Assembly (NCBI GenBank): GCA_963931865.1
Contig: OZ007509.1
Span: 19,312,227 to 19,376,226 of the forward strand
DNA length: 64,000 nt
From: Axinella damicornis
Lineage: Eukaryota; Porifera; Demospongiae; Axinellida; Axinellidae
Direction of reading: 5' to 3'
The notes below the pieces were generated by a model. That model did no database searches and had not been told where the DNA came from. It saw only the letters and a list, made by a program, of their open reading frames with translations. The position numbers were made by a program, and so were the translations under genes. Below are positions 1 to 10,796 of this stretch, piece after piece (the stretch's first letter is position 1; the number at the start of each line of letters is the position of its first letter).

Positions 1-135
1 CCATGTTCTGTGCAAGCACTTGCTCATGCTTGTCCCACAATGTCCTACATTCGTCTATTATATATTATGACAGTTGTACATGTGGAGGTCACTGTGGAAC
101 TCATCCAATCAGGTACATACACATACACCACTCAC

Positions 136-512
136 ATCCGTCAAATTGTCTACTGACGATAAGTCTGGCCACGTTCCCACCATGTTTGAGAATGGTGACT
201 GCGTCTGAGTGGAGCAAGCCCTCTGTTGAGTTCCCGTTGATCTCCAGCAGTTCGTCACCCACCTACAACACAGATAAGGTCAACCTTCAGCCTACTAACC
301 CTCAGTAATCTAATAACCTAACACAGTAGACCTTCACTAAACAGAATTCCATGCTTACTCTGAGTCGACTGTCCCTGTCAGCTGCTCCGCCCTTTCGTAT
401 CATCAGTACGCACAGAGGAGAATTGTACTCGGCACCCGCACGGATACTGAACCCAAAGCCCCGGTCATCACGATGAATGTCAATCTGGTGGATCTCTCCA
501 TTGACACTGCGA
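136..512 (-). CDS. MAGI-like PDZ domain, exon pair copy 1
   Basis: Two minus-strand exons encode one PDZ domain, the peptide-binding module of scaffold proteins at cell junctions. The first half (359-512) carries the carboxylate-binding loop GFGFSIRAG followed by AEYNSPLCVL; it ends at a GTAAGC donor after DSRLR. The second half (about 136-262) begins after a TTGTAG acceptor with VGDELLEING and contains LLHSDAVTIL, the usual second helix, then GGNVARLIVSR. The split falls in phase 0 between LR and VGDE. The GFGFS, EYN and GDELLEING pattern best matches the last PDZ domain of MAGI scaffolds (known family; the match is by eye). The inner splice end near 136 is uncertain. RAG replaces the usual RGG of the loop. 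A better-kept copy lies at 5910-6308. Confidence 0.7.
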
Positions 513-916
513 CTGTCCATGTGTGATGGTGAGAAAGGTACATATTGACTTCTCTCACACACACACACCATTCACACTCATTTGTATGTGACACCTAGGC
601 CTTGTGTCACTGCAGCTGTGACAAATAATCAAACAAGAAGTGCCCAGTAGAGCACTTACCCATGCGCTGTTTGCAGCAACGTTCAGTGCACAGACTAGTG
701 TTTATGAGTATTGAATAGAAGACATGCAGTTGGCCTACCGTAAACCATATTGAAAGCAGAGGTGTGGTTTTGTTCGACAGAGAGCTAGTGAAAATCTTGC
801 TTTTCACAGCTCAGCAATGTACATGTACCTAAAATGTAAGTGTATGTTTGTAGCTAGTACTTGGTGGTGGTATGTATGCTGACTCAATGTACATAATTAT
901 ATCCTCATTTCAATAA
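513..916. other. Flank of the PDZ duplication
   Basis: No gene is visible. The stretch from about 636 to 810 (starting aagtgcccagtagagcactt) recurs next to the second PDZ copy near 6409-6510, so the duplicated unit includes intron and flanking sequence as well as the exons. Confidence 0.5.
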
Positions 917-1426
917 TACCGTAAGCGCTCTAAATTTGCGTCAGTCCAGTTCAGTCTGTTGACAGTCCAGAAGTGGTTTTCAAAAAATCGATTTGATTGG
1001 TCAAAATAATCACATGATAATGATGTCATCATTATAACAGCTGGCGCTGCTGCGTGCATGCGGCTACGAACCAATTGACCCGAGCGCTAGCTCTGTCAAC
1101 AGCGTCAACTGCCAACACTACTATGGAACTCTGTCAACTCCCTCAACTCTTATAATTTACAGCCACCCTCTATGGTCAGCTCTGTCAACTAGCTGTGTCA
1201 CTTATTTTCAACTCAGTAAGAGGCATTTCTAAACTATTATGTGTACGCTTAGCGTCATGTTGACGTTAAAGTCAACCCCCTCCCCCCTCCCCCCTGACGT
1301 CAAGTTATCTATACTATTACACTGGCTTGAGTTGCACTGCAATAGCGTAAGGCGACCAGGAAACTGGTGTGACAGGTTTGGCGGTTAGAATGACCACACA
1401 AACAATCATACAATGACAACAATAAC

Positions 1427-1534
1427 TAGCCTCATTCCCAGGCCCCACCCAGCTTTCGTCACTTGCAGTATGGAAAATGCGCATTTCAGTACTGCAAGTG
1501 ACGAAAAGCTGGGTGGGGCCTGGGAACGAGGCTA
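1427..1534. mobile_element. Foldback MITE, CCTCGTTCCCAG family, 9-bp TSD
   Basis: The 108-bp element is almost a perfect hairpin: it starts tagcctcattcccaggcccc and ends with the complementary ggggcctgggaacgaggcta, with cttgcagtatgg near the loop. The flanks are aacaataac (1418-1426) and agcaataac (1535-1543), a 9-bp target duplication with one mismatch. Related copies are at 30160-30994 and 44405-44526. A 9-bp duplication is typical of Mutator-like elements, which is the basis for the suggested superfamily. Confidence 0.7.
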
Positions 1535-1639
1535 AGCAATAACTATAATAGGTGGTTGTATGCCAACAAACTACACACTGTGAGGCATATATTTCTTTGC
1601 ACGCGGCGGGCCGCTCAAGTGTCCCTACAGCGATTTTGA

Positions 1640-1790
1640 ACAGTTAGCTTTTAAACACCTGTACGCGTTAGCAAATGTCAGTACGGCGATTTGGTGTAGT
1701 GAGTAGGCGCACGCATGGTAATACGAACATCGGCGGTTCGAATCCAGAAACATTTTGGTTTTTCTAGGATAACGGCCAACGAAGATACTG
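1640..1790 (+). mobile_element. tRNA-derived SINE remnant
   Basis: The polymerase III box A-like TGGTGTAGTGAGTAGG (near 1692) and a perfect box B GGTTCGAATCC (near 1735) are spaced as in a tRNA, but the T-stem does not pair, so this is a tRNA-derived repeat and not a functional tRNA gene. The 3' extent is uncertain. Confidence 0.5.
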
Positions 1791-1970
1791 TAACAACCCC
1801 TCAAACCAAGCATGCAGATAGAATGACACTGCCTAGGCAGTTCACAAAAACACTCACAAACGTAACTTACCTTAGAGTACGCGGGAGTCGATGAACAAGT
1901 TGCGGAGAAAAGTCCGATTTCGTCGTCATCTTCTTCTTTCTTTCTCATAACAAAACTTTGCCCAAGGATA

Positions 1971-2196
1971 AGGTAAGTCGGGGTAATTTCGGTCACGGTT
2001 TATTTCCGGTCACTTAGTAGAGAAGGGCTTCTCTATTCTAAGAGGTACGTTTTCAGCCAAAACTATGGTGCTGTGCAGATAGAGGCAACACTCAGCTATA
2101 ACACATCTGTCGGCAAAATCAAGACCTTGCGTCCTTTGCGCGTATCTGCCTAAGTGACCGGAAATACCCGGTGACCGAAATTACCCGGACTTACCT
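1971..2196. mobile_element. TA-flanked MITE (AGGTAAGTCGGGG ends)
   Basis: The terminal inverted repeats are about 50 bp: aggtaagtcggggtaatttc on the left and its near reverse complement ending cggacttacct on the right. Both ends are followed by TA, consistent with the Tc1/mariner/pogo target. No coding capacity. The element at 53496-53713 has related ends. Confidence 0.7.
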
Positions 2197-2548
2197 TAGC
2201 TTACCAACTAAACCACTTCTTGAGCTAATTTACGTACAGGACAACACCGCTATCGCCGTAGTACTCGCCATGACCACTTTTGTCTGCAAAATGGCAAGAC
2301 CAGCAGTTATAGCTAGCTACGTTCCGATGGCATTCTAGCACGACGCCATTTTGAGGCAATGAGGTCACGTGTTGAAAGGTTGAAAGGTTGATGCATATAA
2401 GCCGGTGAGGCATAGCAATTTATATACACTACAATATAGGTACGTACTGTACTGCGCAAAGGGGAGACAAAAATGGGACTAGGGTACTATAAAAAGTGGT
2501 TGGCAAGTACAAAAATATCTGTGCTCTCACTAGCTAGTAACTCAACAA

Positions 2549-4471
2549 TCAACTCCGAACTGGCAAGGGGAGAGTGGCAGGCGATGAAGTGTTCAAAATT
2601 TCTGCAGTCTGGTTGTCACAGAGTGGGCAGGGTTTTGTGCCAAAATTAGGTCTGGTGAGAGTGCGGTATAGAGATTGAAGGGCATCTGTGCCTCGTGGGC
2701 CATGATCTAGGGCCATATCCCATAACTTGGGCCAGGTTGTTCGGTTGGCGATTGCTGCTGGGGCTGTGCTCTGGTGCTTGGCTGCTTCTTTAAGGGATGC
2801 CTTCCAGTCAGCCTCCATGATCAGCTTCTGCTGGTCCTCACTTTTTTCCAGATCCCCATCAGTCATGCCGTGGCAATCAAGCTTGTTTTCCAGTGATTGA
2901 CATTCTTGAATGAGTCTGAGGGATTGCCGGTCAGAAGCAGCTAGGGATGTGTAAAAGCGACAGCCCATTGATTCACCACCAGAACAAACCTTGAGAAGGA
3001 GGCTCAGTTTCTTGGTTAAAATTCTAGCTGAAACAGATGGCCATTTGAGGGTGATTCTGGTGGACAGGGTGGAGTGGAACTTGGTGAGCTTCAGGATTCT
3101 TCTTCCAATTTCTCCCTGGAAGGCTTCCAGGCGGTCCAGTTGAGAGTCGGTTAAAATCCAATTCTCACATCCATACAGTAGGATGGGGACAACACATGTC
3201 TCGTAGATGGCTTTACCGGAAATTGGGTTCAGAAAGGCTCCCATTGCTCCATAAGAAAAAAAGGCTCTTCTTGCCTTCTTGATGGCCTCATCAACTCCTT
3301 TGGTGGTTGAGAGGTCCCACGACCACCAGTAGCCAAGACATTTCACAGAGTCCTGTGGGAAGAGTGGTTGGTCACCGAGGGTGCAGACGGGTAATTGTGA
3401 GGCTGGTTTGGTGGACGAAGTGATCAGGACTTCACACTTGGCTGGATTTAACACCAACGCATTCTCCTTTGCAAAGTTCTGTACCATATGAACTTGCTGG
3501 TTTAGTGAGGACACGCTGCTTGTGATGGTGCGTGTGTCGTCAGCATGGGCATAAGCGCCAGCATAGATGCCCGAGATGGAAGGACCAAGTTTGTTCTGTT
3601 CGAGGTCTCTTAGCAGTGGGTCCATGACGAGGAGGAATAGGACTGGTGACAGAACAGATCCCTGAAGTACTCCTCGCTCGATGGCAAATTCAGCAGATAG
3701 CTGACCATCAACCCTCACTCTGCACTTGGGTTGGTTGTACCAAGCTTTGATCAGCCTCCATGTTTTCCCATTGATGCCAGCATCGTACAGACGCTTTAGA
3801 AGAATTGGATATTCCACTGAATCAAAGGCCTTTTGGAGGTCAAAGAAGCACAGATACATCTTTTCTCCTTGTTGAGCAAATTGCGAGATGGCCTCTAGGG
3901 TGGAGAAAATGGCCTCTGTGCATGAGACTCTCTTCTGATAACCAGTTTGATTGAGGTGGGGTAACCCCTTCTCCATCAGTATGTCTCGGAGACGATCAAG
4001 GATCAATAGTTCAAGCACCTTGGCAAGCACTGGTGTCAGGGTGATCCCACGATAGCTGTTAGTATCCAGTGGGTCCTTCCCATTTCCTTTGTAGATGGGA
4101 GTCACGATTCCCATCTTCAGTGCATCAGGCACATTTTCCAGCTCTACAATGGCATTGGAGATTTGCTGGACCCAGATTCTTATGGCTTTGCCACCATACT
4201 TGAGATGCTCTGGTTGGAGCATGTCATGACCTGCAGCCTTGCCAGATTTTAGCCTTCTCAAGGCATTGTCAACTTCTTCAGCGGTAAAAGGGATGTCAAG
4301 AACCATATCCTCGTTTTCTGGGGACCTTTGAAGAAGTCCTTCCACCTGTTCCCTCAGGCCAGTGAGGATGGGAAAGTCCTCCTCCTTGGATCTGCTCAGT
4401 TCTCGGAAGTGCTGCTCCCAGGTGGTCATGATGGTGTTGGTATCGGAGGTGACAGCTTGATTTACCCTCAA
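2549..4471 (-). CDS. Non-LTR retrotransposon reverse transcriptase (640 aa)
   Basis: An uninterrupted ORF encodes an RNA-directed DNA polymerase used for target-primed retrotransposition. In order: a linker with FTAEEVDNALRRLKSGKAAG, the template-grip region SYRGITLTPVLAKVLE, RT motif A CFFDLQKAFDSVEYP, GVLQGSVLSPVLF, and the catalytic box AHADD, where YADD is usual. A thumb/connector with LLYGCENWILT follows. The C-terminus has the start of a Cys-rich knuckle (CPLCDNQ) but no following His/Cys, so the last zinc-binding residues look altered. The endonuclease domain is missing; only a frameshifted remnant lies upstream (4514-4880). The element is therefore 5'-truncated. Clade not assigned. 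Confidence 0.85.
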   Translation of the reverse strand: MRVNQAVTSDTNTIMTTWEQHFRELSRSKEEDFPILTGLREQVEGLLQRSPENEDMVLDIPFTAEEVDNALRRLKSGKAAGHDMLQPEHLKYGGKAIRIWVQQISNAIVELENVPDALKMGIVTPIYKGNGKDPLDTNSYRGITLTPVLAKVLELLILDRLRDILMEKGLPHLNQTGYQKRVSCTEAIFSTLEAISQFAQQGEKMYLCFFDLQKAFDSVEYPILLKRLYDAGINGKTWRLIKAWYNQPKCRVRVDGQLSAEFAIERGVLQGSVLSPVLFLLVMDPLLRDLEQNKLGPSISGIYAGAYAHADDTRTITSSVSSLNQQVHMVQNFAKENALVLNPAKCEVLITSSTKPASQLPVCTLGDQPLFPQDSVKCLGYWWSWDLSTTKGVDEAIKKARRAFFSYGAMGAFLNPISGKAIYETCVVPILLYGCENWILTDSQLDRLEAFQGEIGRRILKLTKFHSTLSTRITLKWPSVSARILTKKLSLLLKVCSGGESMGCRFYTSLAASDRQSLRLIQECQSLENKLDCHGMTDGDLEKSEDQQKLIMEADWKASLKEAAKHQSTAPAAIANRTTWPKLWDMALDHGPRGTDALQSLYRTLTRPNFGTKPCPLCDNQTAEILNTSSPATLPLPVRS

Positions 4472-4513
4472 TGTAGTTGCCTGTCGCTTCCCCTTGGAGG
4501 TCTTGTAACAATT

Positions 4514-4880
4514 TCAGCTTCTCTGCTTAAACCTTCGGTCAAACGACTGTATTCTCTTCCTCTCTGTGTTTGCAATACAGATGTTCATCCTTTTCTTGAA
4601 CTCAGTTCGAGTTTTGAGTTTTTCCTGATACAGCTGATACAGTACCATTTTCTTCAGGGGGTTACACAGGGGGAGTACATTGTGAGCGCGCGTTCGCCAA
4701 TTGCGCATGTGCAATCCAAAATGAAAGCGCATTTTGTGTTCTTTTTGCTTGTGATGGCTGCGTTTGGTACGAATCCTTGTGAATCCGTCGTCTGGTGGTT
4801 CCTACCGCTATGAGGAATTTCCACCAACCTGTTCTTGTCAAGATCTCTGCCATCATGGAGGAGTGGCTTTCTTTTCATGA
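4514..4880 (-). pseudogene. Broken endonuclease-RT linker of the same element
   Basis: Short overlapping minus-strand frames upstream of the RT ORF hold basic, Lys/Arg-rich peptide (for example LKTRTEFKKRMNICIANTER at about 4560-4630) typical of the region between endonuclease and RT in non-LTR elements. At least two frameshifts separate them from the RT ORF. No endonuclease catalytic motif was seen. Confidence 0.4.
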
Positions 4881-5326
4881 CGTACAGTGCAGAACGTCTG
4901 ACTAGAACTGTGAGGCTAGAGTTTTGAACGTACTTGGAGCCATTGCAAGCACATGACCTACATGACTGCCATCAAGCTCTCTGATCTGATGAAGGGTGAG
5001 CCCCACCCCCATGTCCGCCCCGCAAAGACAACACTAAACATTCATCACAACAAAATACATGGAATAATATAGACAGAATGAAGCATCAAAGCCTGCTCAG
5101 TGCCCAGTGGAAGGTCCATGTCCACCAAGAGAGACCGTTGCAGCTTTGCTTTGTTGACATGGCCCGTAGTCTCAGGCTCGAGCCTAGGAACGAGGCTATT
5201 AAACATGGCAACACAACATCTTAAAATCTGACATCAGGGCATACATCCAGCCCCCGTACCCTTACGGTGACATTGCACGTACCATGACTAAGAAGTTACG
5301 CATTTCATGCGCTTGAAAAAGTGCAC
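4881..5326. other. No gene seen
   Basis: Non-coding. Contains a solo end of the gaacgaggcta family at about 5199-5213. Otherwise nothing recognised. Confidence 0.4.
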
Positions 5327-5592
5327 AAACTAGAGGCAAAAATTTTCTCTGAATAAATTAAAAAGGATTTAGTGATGGCCTGTCACATTCGGAATTATTC
5401 CACCTCTCGAAAAAGCTAAGAAACAAGGAGAAATGCCATTTAACCAGGCTCAGTCCCATCCCCTCCCTAAATTCTACATTTGATAATGAGATGGGACTGA
5501 GCCTTGTTTCTTAGCTTTTTTGAGAGGTGGAATAGTGACAGGCAATCACTAAATCCTTTTAATTTTTCAGAGAAAATTTTTGCCTCTAGTTT
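5327..5592. mobile_element. Long-arm hairpin (foldback repeat)
   Basis: The left arm (5327-5459, from aaactagaggcaaaaatttt to ggctcagtcccat) is complementary to the right arm (5491-5592) with a few small gaps, leaving a loop of about 31 bases. This is a palindromic MITE or recent inverted duplication. No ORF. Confidence 0.65.
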
Positions 5593-5909
5593 TATAAAGT
5601 TTGACGCAAAATTAGAAATTACCGTTTCGGAATTATCAGTTTTTACGGTGGTGCAAATTTAGAGCGCTTACGGTAGAATCAGTGTTGATTCAAGGGCCAA
5701 CATCTCTACTTATCAATGAATATGGCCTGCACCAACCAATAGGATTGCTATATCATTATCGGAAAACAGAAGAAATAGTTCAGGTGCATCTGTCACTAGA
5801 TCCAAGAAAAACGTCAAACACTACTAGTAACATTCACTTGCACTAAATACACAAACAAAATCCCCCACCAGCTATGTGGAACCCTCCCCTCTACCTCGAG
5901 CTGTCTAAC

Positions 5910-6308
5910 CTGGAAATATCTCTGGACTCCTCTGGTAGTCTACTGACGATAAGTCTGACCACGTTCCCACCACGCTGGAGAATGGTGATTGCATCTGAGT
6001 GAAGCATGCCCCCTGTTGAGTTCCCGTTGATCTCGAGCAGTTCGTCACCCACCTGCAGCACAGAGCAGACCAATCTTCAGCCCGCTATCCCTCAGTAATC
6101 GCTCATGTCCACCTAACATAGTTGACGTTCCCTAAACAGAATTTCCATGCTTACTCTGAGTCGGCTGTCCCTGTCAGCTGCCCCGCCCTCTGGTATCCTC
6201 AGTACGCACAGAGGAGCATTGTACTCAGCACCCCCACGGAGACTGAACCCAAAGCCCTGGTCATCACGATGGATGTTAATCTGGTGGATCTCTTCATTGA
6301 CACTGAGA
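5910..6308 (-). CDS. MAGI-like PDZ domain, exon pair copy 2
   Basis: This is the better-kept copy of the PDZ domain. Exon one (6155-6308, 154 nt, the same length as in copy 1) encodes VNEEIHQINIHRDDQGFGFS, an intact LRGG loop and AEYNAPLCVLRIPEGGAADR, ending at a GTAAGC donor. Exon two (5910-6052) follows a CTGCAG acceptor with VGDELLEINGNSTGG, MLHSDAITILQRGG and NVVRLIVSRLPEESRDIS, ending at a GTTAGA donor. The reading frame is open throughout. Copy 1 lies about 5.8 kb downstream in gene orientation, so one transcript may carry two tandem PDZ domains, or one may be a decaying duplicate. The MAGI assignment rests on GFGFSLRGG plus EYN. Confidence 0.78.
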
Positions 6309-6316
6309 CTGTCCAT

Positions 6317-8041
6317 GTGTGATGGTGAGAAAGGTACACGTCTGCTCAGTCACGGAGTAAAAAATTGGGTACTGGTCATATCACATGATTCACATCATTA
6401 TGAACAAGAAGTGCCCAGTAGAGCACTTACATAACATCATTTGGCCTACTGTATATTGAAATAGAGGTGTGGTAATTTGGACAGCGCGAAAACCTTGCTT
6501 TTCATAGCTCTTTGTACAACTCTCTTTTGTGAGGTGCGTACAAGTCTTTTTTTTTCATTTGTAACTCGTACACCAATAAAAGGCTGCAAATGTTCCTATT
6601 TCACCCAAACTGTGTTTTTGTGTCCACAGACACAGCAATCACTCTACCCTTGCTGCGTGCACATGCACATGCGCAAGCACAGGGTGAAAATTAAACATGG
6701 CCTGTGTATTGAGTATTCACTGTTATATTACATGCGCACGTGTGCATTTTTGGTTCATGTATTAATACTTCATGTTCTTTATAGAGACATCGAGATATTG
6801 ATTGTTGAGTGTGTGGATCACCTAGCTAGTTCTGTCAAGCGTTCATCTACAGCAGCCTGCACCAATAGGATTGCTATATCACCATCAATTCAGAAATTAA
6901 CATCCTGGTTCGGGTGCATCTGCCATTTGGCTCAAGAGAAATGCACAACAATTCTAATAGATAATGGGTGGACCCCCCCCCCCCCCCCCCCCAGTTTGAC
7001 CCTCCCCCTGCCTCCCCAGTTGAACCCCTCCATCTAACCTGCAAGTATCTCTGAAGGTGGGAGAGATCTGTGAGGGAGGGAGGGAGTAAGGGGGAGATAT
7101 TATGAATACCGGCCGGTACATGAAAAATTGGCCCTGAGATAACCAGGTTACAGTACTAGAAAACTGAGCCTGGCAATCACATTGCCCACTTATAGTGCCC
7201 AGTTGGTGTAAGCCAATGAGATTCCAAAGCGCATTGCGCATGATGTCGTGCCGCAGAGCAACACTGCCTTCAGCATATTGTCAGTTGTCAAAGTACGACT
7301 GAATGGGTGGTGCTGATTGGTTACTTTCAAGTAGGCAATCACACATACAAAAATGGTTAGTGAGAAAAGTCGTCAGTAGTGTTTCAGCTACCACCAAGGG
7401 ATTGCCCATAGCACTGGAAATCGAGCAGAGGTAATTTTGTGTCTTTGTCAGCTGACTGAACTGCTAGTCTTGGCCATTCTTTCCTGAAAACGTGGTTAGC
7501 TTCTTGCCACTTACCATGCTTTGCTGTCAATTGTGCAGTCAGTTTTTATAAGTGAATCTCCACACATATGCCGTCCATAGACTCAAAAATAAAATGCCGT
7601 GTGCATGGGAGGTGAGCTGTGTAGGTATTATCCCAAGCCAAAGGTGAGGGAAAAATATAATACACAAGAGTGCAATACCTCGCTGTAATGCCCCGCCCCC
7701 CAGACAGGTAAATGTGATACATGTACAATGTAAGTCTTATCATCTGTTGTCTTTCAAAAACCTCAACTTCTGAAAAACAAGGGGAACACACAGGTTAAAG
7801 GAGTGTGAGGCTTCTGCTCAGGAACTCTTACTCTGCAACCCCAGACAGTGCATATGACAACCTTTAACCACATGTAGTGAATGAGCCCACAACTAGAGTG
7901 TATTCATGCCATTTCATGGAATATTTTATCCAGCATGCTGTTTGTTGAGCCTTGGCACCTGGTGCATGGCACAACCAATCAGAAGGTCACACATGATTTC
8001 GAAAGGGTGAACAAACACCTTTACAGTACATGCATCAGGTA
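6317..8041. other. No gene seen; poly-C tract
   Basis: Apart from the duplicated flank at about 6409-6510 and a run of about 26 C near 6967-6992, I see no exon, RNA gene or transposon end. Open frames here are short and show no family signature. Confidence 0.4.
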
Positions 8042-8782
8042 CAGGACTCCCATGGCAGGGAGACCAGCCCCAGGCTGATGGGACCAGGACTCCCATAGCA
8101 AGGAGACCAGCCCCAGGCTGATGGGACCAGGACTCCCATGGCAGGGAGACCAGCACCCAGGCTGATGGGACCAGGACTCCCATGGCAGGGAGACCAGCCC
8201 CAGGCTGATGGGACCATGCAGGACTCCCATGGCAGGGAGACCAGCCGCAGGCTGATGGGACCAGGACTCCCATGGCAGGGAGACCAGCCCCAGGCTGATG
8301 GGACCATGCAGGACTCCCATGGCAGGGAGACCAGCCGCAGGCTGATGGGACCAGGACTCCCATGGCAGGGAGACCCGCCGCAGGCTGATTGGACCAGGAC
8401 TCCCATGGCAGCGAGACCAGCCCCAGGCTGATGGGACCAGGACTCCCATAGCAAGGAGACCAGCCCCAGGCTGATGGGCCCAGGACTCCCATGGCAGGGA
8501 GACCAGCACCCAGGCTGATGGGACCAGGACTCCCATGGCAGGGAGACCAGCCGCAGGCTGATGGGGCCAGGACTCCCATGGCAGGGAGACCAGCTGCAGG
8601 CTGATGGGACCAGGACTCCCATGGCAGGGAGACCAGCCGCAGGCTGATGGGACCAGGACTCCCATGGCAGGGAGACCAGCCGCAGGCTGATGGGACCAGG
8701 ACTCCCATGGCAGGGAGACCAGCCGCAGGCTGATGGGACCAGGACTCCCATGGCAGAGAGACCAGCCGCAGGCTGATGGGAC
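8042..8782. repeat. Minisatellite, 43-44 bp unit, about 17 copies
   Basis: The unit starts aggactcccatggcagggag and ends ggctgatgggacc. Variants include one-base insertions (44 bp) and an ATGC insertion at two unit boundaries. Because 43 is 3n+1 and the unit has few stops, long minus-strand frames run through it; these are artefacts of the repeat. Confidence 0.95.
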
Positions 8783-9110
8783 CTACCTGTCAAATTTATC
8801 CTATCCTTATCCTATCCTACAGAAGCACCCCAATAAGATTATGCTGCAATGATTGTGCTAACGAGTATGAAGTGTGCACATCAATGCCCTTACCTGGTTG
8901 AACCATACGTTTTGGGGCCAAAAGACACACAAGCAGACACAAAGGAATTGCTTTACAGACCCTATGCGCACTCTTCCATTGCACGCTTCTATGCGCATAT
9001 GCAGTTCCATTGCATTCTTCCATTGGCCAATGAGTAGCGTTGCCATGATTTCTAATCGTATTGACCTTCCACTGCTCAAAGTACTTGACTTTCAGGAAGT
9101 GGAGATCTCC

Positions 9111-9370
9111 TTATAGCTGCTGAAATTTGGTTAACTAATGATGCAAGCATATCCGTCTGCGGAAACCTTTATAATGTGTTTACGCAAGGCTTATTGCTGC
9201 GGAAATACTTTGACCAAGTTTACACAAGGAGTATAGCTGCTGAAACCTGGTGACCAAGTTTACGCACGAACTAAGTGGTGGTGATAGCTGCTGAAACCTG
9301 GTGACTACGTTTACGCAGGAATTAAGTGGTGCTTATAGCTGCTGAACTATGATAGCTAGGTATACGCAAT
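9111..9370. repeat. Degenerate tandem repeat, about 55 bp, about 5 copies
   Basis: The phrases tatagctgctgaaacctggt and gtttacgcan recur in order roughly every 50-60 bp with many substitutions and small indels. This is an old, diverged array. Confidence 0.7.
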
Positions 9371-10162
9371 GCTTTGCTGGGAGAAGGTAGAAGACCTCAC
9401 TGTAGCAGCTGTCAAAGTAAGTTGAAGTTGTTCCCTACATCATTATGGTTTAAAAAGAAAGTAGACAGAGCTTCCACCTTTCTGATGATCACAAACGTTG
9501 GGTGCAGCTGATAATTGTATGTCTGATATTTTATTGCTTATTGTGCACTTGGTTACTATGTGTGTGTATTTGTGCCTTGAGCCATCCACATGCAGATCTT
9601 GTGTAGACCCTTCACCACCGTACAGGGTGATTGCTGACAATGTCAGCACACTGGTCAGCAGCATCCAGCATATAGCCTTAAGCTTGGAGTAAATACACTG
9701 AATGCAACTTTAGTTTAGAGTTTTGACTGATGTATTTAATAGTGGTAAGGGCATTACACCCCCCACTGCATGGACGAGGTAAGTTTTATGAGCTACATGG
9801 CCAGAAATCAGTACAGCAGCAGAGGACATCCGGTTATGGAAGAGTATCCAAACCATACACGGAAACCACATTAGTCGCTACGTAAACCATGAACTAATCA
9901 CATTCCTTAGGAAAGCCACTCGGTGCATATTCATGGTATTGTATCAACAGAGGTACCGCATCAAAAGAAAGGGAATTAATACAAGCTAGCCGAAGTGCAC
10001 GTGGATGCATTTGAGCGCGAAGGCTATTACAGAGATCAAGAAGCAAGCACTGCCAGCAGTGACAGGGATGCTCACGCTGTCAGACCATATGGGCTGAGTA
10101 TGTGCATATAATTTGTTAGTCTTGTATTTTGTGTTGGGCTGTGTACACTGTTTAAATATAAT
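9371..10162. other. No gene seen
   Basis: No exon or repeat family recognised between the two tandem-repeat zones. Confidence 0.35.
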
Positions 10163-10795
10163 AGTCTGATCTGTGTCGGGCTTTGTGGTGTGCACACTGT
10201 CAGTCTGGCTTTGTGGTGTGCACACTGTCAGTCTGATCTGTGTCGGGCTTTGTGGTGTGCACGCTGTCAGTCTGATCTGTGTCGGGCTTTGTGGTGTTGC
10301 ATGCTGTCAGTCTGATCTGTGTCGGGCTTTGTGGTGTGCACACTCAGTCTGATCTGTGTCGGGCTTTGTGGTGTTGCATGCTGTCAGTCTGATCTGTGTC
10401 GGGCTTTGTGGTGTGCACACTGTCAGTCTGATTTGTGTCGGGCTTTGTGGTGTGTACACTGTCAGTCTGATCTGTGTCGGGCTTTGTGGTGTGCACACTG
10501 TCAGTCTGATCTGTGTCGGGCTTTGTGGTGTGCACACTGTCAGTCTGATCTGTGTCGGGCTTTGTGGTGTGCACACTCAGTCTGATCTGTGTCGGGCTTT
10601 GTGGTGTTGCATGCTGTCAGTCTGATCTGTGTCGGGCTTTGTGGTGTGTACACTGTCAGTCTGATCTGTGTCGGGCTTTGTGGTGTGCACACTGTCAGTC
10701 TGATCTGTGTCGGGCTTTGTGGTGTGCACACTGTCAGTCTGATCTGTGTCGGGCTTTGCAATTGTGGTGTGCATGCTGTCAGTCTGACCTGTGGA
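10163..10795. repeat. Minisatellite, 39-bp unit, about 16 copies
   Basis: The unit starts gtcagtctgatctgtgtcgg and ends ggtgtgcacact. Length variants arise from gtgttgcatg in place of gtgtgcacac and from dropped tgt. It abuts the 58-bp array directly. Confidence 0.93.
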
Positions 10796-10796
10796 T

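Larger units (their letters stand above)
917..5675. mobile_element. Candidate large TIR element (23-bp inverted ends, TA target)
   Basis: A 23-bp sequence beginning taccgtaagcgctctaaatt at 917 recurs as its exact reverse complement ending at 5675, and both ends start with TA. Between the ends lie a SINE, two small MITEs, a non-LTR retrotransposon and a hairpin. This could be one nested DNA transposon or two solo ends facing each other; no transposase was seen. It fills most of the gap between the two PDZ copies. Confidence 0.35.

Noticed and set aside
7926..8793. Minus-strand frames of 214-260 codons
   Set aside because: Products of the 43-bp minisatellite; identical peptide repeats appear in all three phases.
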